From Treponema sp. (GTDB taxonomy: Bacteria; Spirochaetota; Spirochaetia; Treponematales; Treponemataceae), in the NCBI GenBank assembly GCA_017392945.1, contig JAFOSK010000106.1, positions 1 through 45,689 of the forward strand: a DNA stretch of 45,689 nt, written 5' to 3'. The translations under genes were made by a program, and so were the position numbers. Of this stretch, positions 40,987-45,689 are shown in pieces. How positions within the stretch are numbered: position 1 is the first letter of the stretch; each line of letters opens with the position of its first letter. Below the pieces are notes generated by a model. That model was not told the origin of the DNA, searched no databases, and was given only the letters and a program-made list of their open reading frames with translations.

Positions 40987-42147
40987 ATGGGTTCACCTGG
41001 TAAGAAAAGTATGCTTGAGCTTCCGTTAAAGGTTATTCTTACGGAAGATGGTGCTTCAAATTTTATAAACCACAAAAAGAAGCTTATTCGTTTTCGTCTT
41101 GCTGACAATCTTGACGAATATGGTATTTCGCTTAATAAATTTTCTCCTCAGTCAATTCAGAGTATGCTTCTGCTTGATTACATTTCCAAAATAGAAATTT
41201 CTATGCCGGAATTTGTGTCTTCAAGACAGGAAGTTATGGATCTGTCTAAGATTGTTGTATTCTCTCTTTTGTACAAGCAGTTTGACCGCGATATATATAT
41301 GTCCATAATTCAGTGTGATTGTGTTAGAAAGCATAACCGCGCAAATCCTGCTCATCTTATTGATGAAAAAACAAAGATGAGTGAAAAGCAGCTTAGGGCG
41401 ATACTTGTCAATAAGGATGCCATTATCGGCCGGGTCAGAAAGGAAATTTTGGATCCTGTTTGGGCTTCTATCCGTGAAAATAAAGAATACTCAATAGAAG
41501 AAAAGAATGTTTATATGCTCATGACGGAAAAATTTATGAACCGTATGAGTCTTATGAACTGGTATATTATTACTTTGTTCCATAAGGCCGAAGGTTTTTC
41601 CGAAATGATTTCTGCTATAAGGAATCTTTTAAGTCAATACATGGAAAAATCCCGGGTTGCAGAATATATTTCCGTAATGGTCATGGAACTTGCTCTTAAT
41701 AATGAGAACACCAATATTCGAAAGGAAGCGAAAAGTCTTTATCCTGCAGTTGATGATATAAATGCCCTTGTCGTTGATCCTGAACATCGTGCGAAGATTG
41801 TAAAGGAACTTCAGAAAAAGAGGATACTTGTTTCTGTGTCATGGAAGCTCGGCGGTGGGTCCACATCTATTGGTAAGCAGGGACGGCTTCAGATTACTTT
41901 GTACAACAAGGACGATGAATTCCAGGAAGTAAAAGAAAATATTGAGATGAAGGCTACGGCCGATACAAATAAAAAGACCCTTATAGATTTTTATCGTGAT
42001 GTTCCTGATGGAGGAACCGATCTTGGGCTGTATTATCTTTCTTATCTTGATGATGCCTGCAAAAAGGTTGACGTAAAATTTGAATCATTGGTAAATCAGT
42101 TTTCTGCAAGTGATCTTACGGTCATAAATCTGATATTCAATTTCTGA
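40987..42147 (+). CDS. Conserved protein of unknown function, possibly a degenerate GHKL ATPase-like fold
   Basis: A 386-residue soluble, helical protein without signal peptide. Two places recall GHKL/HATPase motifs: SVMVMELALNNENTNIRKEA, like an N box, and DGGTDLGLYYLSYLDDACKK, like the GLGLxxxxxL segment of histidine kinases and anti-sigma factors. The residues between them do not clearly complete the site, so this is a tentative reading. A GGAG lies about 12 bases upstream. It is followed two bases later by the lipoprotein gene. Confidence 0.7.
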   Translation: MGSPGKKSMLELPLKVILTEDGASNFINHKKKLIRFRLADNLDEYGISLNKFSPQSIQSMLLLDYISKIEISMPEFVSSRQEVMDLSKIVVFSLLYKQFDRDIYMSIIQCDCVRKHNRANPAHLIDEKTKMSEKQLRAILVNKDAIIGRVRKEILDPVWASIRENKEYSIEEKNVYMLMTEKFMNRMSLMNWYIITLFHKAEGFSEMISAIRNLLSQYMEKSRVAEYISVMVMELALNNENTNIRKEAKSLYPAVDDINALVVDPEHRAKIVKELQKKRILVSVSWKLGGGSTSIGKQGRLQITLYNKDDEFQEVKENIEMKATADTNKKTLIDFYRDVPDGGTDLGLYYLSYLDDACKKVDVKFESLVNQFSASDLTVINLIFNF

Positions 42148-42148
42148 T

Positions 42149-42826
42149 ATGCGTCAAAATCATTTATTTTGTGCTACATTTACGTTTCTCATTTTTATGC
42201 TTGCTGTGCTTTTTCTGTCATGTTCAGAATCCGATCCTGACGTTATAAGTTCAACAGGTTATGTAATTCTTGACTATAAAGATGAAAATTCTGATGCAGA
42301 TATAAGGCTTGCTGCATTCGCAGAGACTAAAAGCGATTCCCATAGGGTAGAACGCCTTGAAATTCGATGTGCAGAGAATAATTATCGTTGGATTTGCATG
42401 GATCCGCTTATTTTTTCAAACGAAACTAAGCAGTGGGCGGGCTATACGGAATTCTGTATGCCTTTGAATGAAAATTTTAAACCCGGTTTTTATGAGATTG
42501 ATTATATAGATGCACAGGAGAAATCCGTAACTTCTCATTTTACGATTTCTTATGATTCCTCTGCTTTTAAATTGAAGTCTTCTGAAATCACAGAAGGAAT
42601 AAAGATTAACTGCCGTCTGTATATGGCAGTCTATAATGAAACCGGAACGCTCATTTATTACGGTGTAAGAAAAAACAGCTGGAAAACTGACGCCATGGTT
42701 TTTGCTTCTGTAAGAAATGCAGCCGCTTTCCGGGAATATTATGTTTCAAATAAGGATGCATTAGTTTACGTAATGCCTCCTGTTTATAAAAATAAACCAA
42801 AAATAGAAAAAACAGAAACAAAATAA
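42149..42826 (+). CDS. Predicted lipoprotein
   Basis: The 225-residue product has a type II signal peptide ([15 protein letters not shown] with Cys as the acylated residue, then SESDPD). The mature region is beta-rich with many Tyr and Ser ([35 protein letters not shown]) and ends with a basic [12 protein letters not shown]. No family is recognised. It lies between the 386-aa gene (two bases upstream) and trmB (28 bases downstream) in one operon. Confidence 0.8.
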   Translation: MRQNHLFCATFTFLIFMLAVLFLSCSESDPDVISSTGYVILDYKDENSDADIRLAAFAETKSDSHRVERLEIRCAENNYRWICMDPLIFSNETKQWAGYTEFCMPLNENFKPGFYEIDYIDAQEKSVTSHFTISYDSSAFKLKSSEITEGIKINCRLYMAVYNETGTLIYYGVRKNSWKTDAMVFASVRNAAAFREYYVSNKDALVYVMPPVYKNKPKIEKTETK

Positions 42827-42854
42827 AAATAGAGATTTCTTTGAAAAGGATTGT

Positions 42855-43592
42855 ATGGGTAACGAAAATTTGATGAAACAGCAAGAAAATGTTGAAACTT
42901 CTGATGAAGGTGGATCGGGGAACCCTTTTTACAGGGCTGTTAAGACTTATGTGCTGAGGCAGGGACGTATGACAGCCGCTCAGCAGCGTGATTATGAGGA
43001 ATTATCACCGATCTGGTGTATTCCGTTTATAAACGGAAAGATTAATTTTATCGATGTATTCGGAAATACCAATCCTGTTGTAGTTGAAATAGGATTTGGA
43101 ATGGGAGCTGCAACAGCGGCCATTGCACAGCAGAATCCAGATACAAATTATATTGGTATAGAAGTTCATACTCCCGGGGTTGGAAAGCTTCTGGGAGAAA
43201 TCCGTGCACGTGATCTAAAAAATCTTTATATAATTCAGCATGATGCATTGGAAGTTCTTGAGACAATGTTTGTTGACGGTTCTGTTAACGGGTTTCATAT
43301 TTTTTTCCCAGATCCATGGCAGAAGAAAAGACATTTTAAACGAAGGATGATTCAACGTCCGCGAACAGATCTTATGGCAAAAAAACTTGCTTCCGGCGGT
43401 TATCTTTATTTTGTTACAGACTGGTATCCGTATGCGGAATTCGGTCTTGAACAGCTTGCAATGACTCCTGGTCTTCATAACAAGTATGAAAAATTTGCTC
43501 CGCATCAGGATTGGCGGCCAGAAACAAAGTTTGAGCGTAAAGGAATTGATCAAGAACGCGTAATAAGTGAATTGATGTTTATTAAAGACTGA
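42855..43592 (+). CDS. trmB: tRNA (guanine-N7-)-methyltransferase
   Basis: Methylates G46 in the variable loop of tRNAs using SAM. The SAM site is [18 protein letters not shown], followed by [15 protein letters not shown] and the TrmB signature [19 protein letters not shown]. The C-terminal [11 protein letters not shown] is also typical. At 245 residues it has an N-terminal extension of about 50. AAGGA lies upstream of the ATG. It ends 16 bp before ligA. Confidence 0.95.
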   Translation: MGNENLMKQQENVETSDEGGSGNPFYRAVKTYVLRQGRMTAAQQRDYEELSPIWCIPFINGKINFIDVFGNTNPVVVEIGFGMGAATAAIAQQNPDTNYIGIEVHTPGVGKLLGEIRARDLKNLYIIQHDALEVLETMFVDGSVNGFHIFFPDPWQKKRHFKRRMIQRPRTDLMAKKLASGGYLYFVTDWYPYAEFGLEQLAMTPGLHNKYEKFAPHQDWRPETKFERKGIDQERVISELMFIKD

Positions 43593-43608
43593 GTCTACGG
43601 AGATGGAA

Positions 43609-45564
43609 ATGCCGGAACTTTTTGATTTCTTAAGCAGTAATTCTGAAAAAAATACAGGCAGAATAAAGGAACTTGTCTCTCTTATAACACGCTATCAGGC
43701 GTCGTATTATAATGGAGAAGGTGAAATTTCAGACCGTGAATTCGATGCTCTTTGGGATGAATTAAAGAGACTTGATCCGGAAAATACGGTTCTTAAAAAA
43801 GTTGGTGCAGATTCAGGTAATTTTGTAAAAATGCATCATGTAATGCCTATGGGGAGCCAGGAAAAAGCTGCAAATCCTGAAGAATTTCTCGCATGGGCAG
43901 AAAAGCATGTTTATGATGAATATCTTGTCGAATATAAGCTTGATGGAGCTTCTCTTGAACTTCAGTATGAGCATGGCAGATTGATTCATGCGGTAACGCG
44001 CGGTGACGGTACCGTTGGAGACGATATTACCGTAAACGCCATAAGAATGAAAGGTGTTATTCTGAAGCTTGTGAATTCAGATGGATCTACAATAGATTAT
44101 ACAGGCGGAATCCGCGGAGAAGTTATTATGACTCATTCCGTGCACGATTTAAAATATCCTGATAAAGCGAACTGCCGCAATGCGGCAAATGGTCTTATGA
44201 AACGTAAGGACGGTGAAGGTTCTGAAAATCTGAATCTTATCGTCTATGACGCTTTTGCCACAGAAGGAGAACAGCCGTTTGCTGATGAAGAGTCTAAAAT
44301 AGAATGGCTTAAGGAATCCGGTTTTTCAACAGTGCGGCTTGAAATTTGCAGGTCTCCGCAAGAAGTCATAGATTACAGGGCTTCTGTAATGGAAGAGCGT
44401 AAAAATCTGGAGTTTGATATTGACGGTCTTGTAATAAAAGAACGACGGATAAATCATGAAGATGCAAGCCGTGCGCGCCCTGACCGGCAGATAGCATTTA
44501 AATTCAGTCTTGAAGAGGCAGTGTCTACTGTCAGGGACGTGGAATGGAGCATAAACGGCGGAACTTATACTCCTGTTGCGATTTTTGATGAAGTTGATCT
44601 TAACGGAACAAAAGTAAGGCGTGCTAGTCTTGCGAATCCTGATACTATGAGGGCTTTGGGTGTTCACATAGGTTCAAAAGTTGTTGTAGTAAAACGTGGT
44701 GAAATAATTCCTAAAATTGAAAGAACTCTTCCGGATTCTTCGCATGATCTGAAGCCCGTGAATATGCCTTTGAAATGTGAATGTTGTGGTACGCCTTTAA
44801 GAGATGAAGGTTCAAGATTATTCTGTCCGAACAAAGAATGTGGAAAGCGTGTTCTTCACCAGCTTATGAAGTGGGTCCAGGTTGTAGATATAAGGGATCT
44901 TGGTGAATCTCTTGTAAAAAGTTTGTATGAAAGCGGAACTGTAAGATCTATTTCGGATTTATACAGTCTTTCCGTTGAATCTCTTGCCCCTCATTTTTTA
45001 AATGAAGAAAGTCTTGCAGCTGACAAAAAATCTTTAGGTGCAGAAAAGGTTTATTCTTCAATTCAGAATCATCGCCGTATGCCTCTTTCTGTATTTGTTG
45101 CGGGATTTGATATAGAAGGTATTGGGGAGACTACCGTAGAAAAACTTGTATCGGCAGGGTTTGATAGTCTTGAAAAGCTTCTCTCGATGTCTGAAGAACA
45201 GGCGGCAAAGGTGAGTGGTTTTGCAGAAAAAATGGCTTCTATTGCAGTTGAAGGACTTTCAGAAAATGCTTCAGAAATGCGTTCTCTCGCTGACAGCATT
45301 ATAATTATTGAGGCTGCTTCAACTAGAATTCTTGCCGGAAAATCTTTCTGTTTTACTGGAGAACTGGTTTCAATGAAAAGGGCAGATGCAGAAAAACTTG
45401 TAAAGGAAAATGGCGGTTTCTGCAAATCATCTGTAACAAAGGATCTTTCTTATCTGGTTACAAATGATGTCTCAAGCGGGTCTTCAAAAAATGCAAAGGC
45501 TGCAAAATTCGGTATTCCTGTAATTGACGAAAAAGAATTTCTTGCTCTTTTGGAAAATAAATGA
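43609..45564 (+). CDS. ligA: NAD-dependent DNA ligase
   Basis: Joins nicks in replication and repair with NAD. The adenylation domain has YNGEGEISDREFDAL and the nucleophile motif VEYKLDGASLEL; FDIDGLVIKERRI and RQIAFKFSLEEA are further adenylation motifs. A four-Cys zinc finger (CECCGTPL...CPNKECGK), helix-hairpin-helix repeats and a C-terminal BRCT domain (GKSFCFTGELVSMKRADAEK) complete it. I chose ATG 43609 (651 residues) since GGAG lies six bases upstream; for ATG 43603 the same GGAG would be adjacent. Its stop overlaps the next gene. Confidence 0.96.
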   Translation: MPELFDFLSSNSEKNTGRIKELVSLITRYQASYYNGEGEISDREFDALWDELKRLDPENTVLKKVGADSGNFVKMHHVMPMGSQEKAANPEEFLAWAEKHVYDEYLVEYKLDGASLELQYEHGRLIHAVTRGDGTVGDDITVNAIRMKGVILKLVNSDGSTIDYTGGIRGEVIMTHSVHDLKYPDKANCRNAANGLMKRKDGEGSENLNLIVYDAFATEGEQPFADEESKIEWLKESGFSTVRLEICRSPQEVIDYRASVMEERKNLEFDIDGLVIKERRINHEDASRARPDRQIAFKFSLEEAVSTVRDVEWSINGGTYTPVAIFDEVDLNGTKVRRASLANPDTMRALGVHIGSKVVVVKRGEIIPKIERTLPDSSHDLKPVNMPLKCECCGTPLRDEGSRLFCPNKECGKRVLHQLMKWVQVVDIRDLGESLVKSLYESGTVRSISDLYSLSVESLAPHFLNEESLAADKKSLGAEKVYSSIQNHRRMPLSVFVAGFDIEGIGETTVEKLVSAGFDSLEKLLSMSEEQAAKVSGFAEKMASIAVEGLSENASEMRSLADSIIIIEAASTRILAGKSFCFTGELVSMKRADAEKLVKENGGFCKSSVTKDLSYLVTNDVSSGSSKNAKAAKFGIPVIDEKEFLALLENK

Positions 45565-45689
45565 AACAGCGTCCGGGAGTTAAATCTTTTTTCTTTTCTC
45601 TTTTCATACTGATTCTAAGTGTTCTTATTGTCTGGAATGTATTCAGTCTGCTGTTCGGATATTTTTCCTACTCTAGGGTTACATCAGAC
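45561..45689 (+). CDS. Start of a membrane protein (cut by the window edge)
   Basis: The ATG at 45561 overlaps the ligA stop (ATGA). The 43 visible residues have a short basic N-terminus (KQRPGVK) and one long hydrophobic segment (FFFSLFILILSVLIVWNVFS). It is a membrane or exported protein; nothing more can be said from the visible part. Confidence 0.65.
   Translation, partial: MKQRPGVKSFFFSLFILILSVLIVWNVFSLLFGYFSYSRVTSD

Overview
The window is a gene-dense, AT-rich stretch of a spirochete chromosome, almost certainly a Treponema outside the T. pallidum group. The evidence is two periplasmic-type FlaB core flagellins next to flaG and fliD, a dxr-cdsA-uppS-frr-tsf-rpsB string in the order I recall from Treponema, many small spirochaetal lipoproteins and conserved hypotheticals, and sigma28- and sigma54-type promoters around flagellar genes. 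The arginine and anaerobic nucleotide genes (OTCase, class III ribonucleotide reductase) suggest an anaerobic host-associated species. There is no rRNA, CRISPR array, phage or insertion sequence.

Layout. 1-7134 (minus): rpsB-tsf, a terminator and an 80-bp tandem repeat, then frr-uppS-cdsA-dxr; upstream of rpsB lie maf, a HEAT-repeat exported protein and a lipoprotein. 7174-9158 (plus): coaD, rpmF-acpP behind tandem promoters, rnc. 9178-12305 (minus): an overlapping operon of a 196-aa protein, a PilZ membrane protein, an 86-aa protein, tsaE and tsaB, preceded by a sigma28-type promoter. 12550-18178 (minus): rdgB, flaB, a decayed flagellin tail, a second flaB, flaG, fliD. 18345-21929 (minus): a sigma-factor-like protein behind a near-consensus sigma54 promoter, a DHH phosphoesterase, a small exported protein, OTCase. 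22019-28019 (minus): tRNA-Met, then nrdG, a glycyl-radical/redoxin protein, nrdD, nrdR, and lnt. 28129-32931 (plus): a divergent galactokinase-like protein, surE, a TPR protein and an NHL/TPR exported protein. 33000-40906 (minus): a polytopic membrane protein and a giant ORF that fuses DinB to an exported beta-rich protein. 40987-45689 (plus): a conserved hypothetical, a lipoprotein, trmB, ligA and the start of a membrane protein.

Most notable: (1) the class III ribonucleotide reductase appears split. The NrdD ORF ends just after its zinc site, and the glycyl-radical loop is on the next ORF, fused to a CPNC redoxin domain, with possible coiled coils on both sides of the break. (2) An uninterrupted 1962-codon frame joins complete DNA polymerase IV to a signal peptide and a roughly 1550-residue exported protein. 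(3) The two flagellins appear to use different sigma factors, and a flagellin C-terminus remnant lies between them. (4) A sigma54 promoter drives a sigma-like regulator. All functional statements come from reading motifs; no database search was possible.
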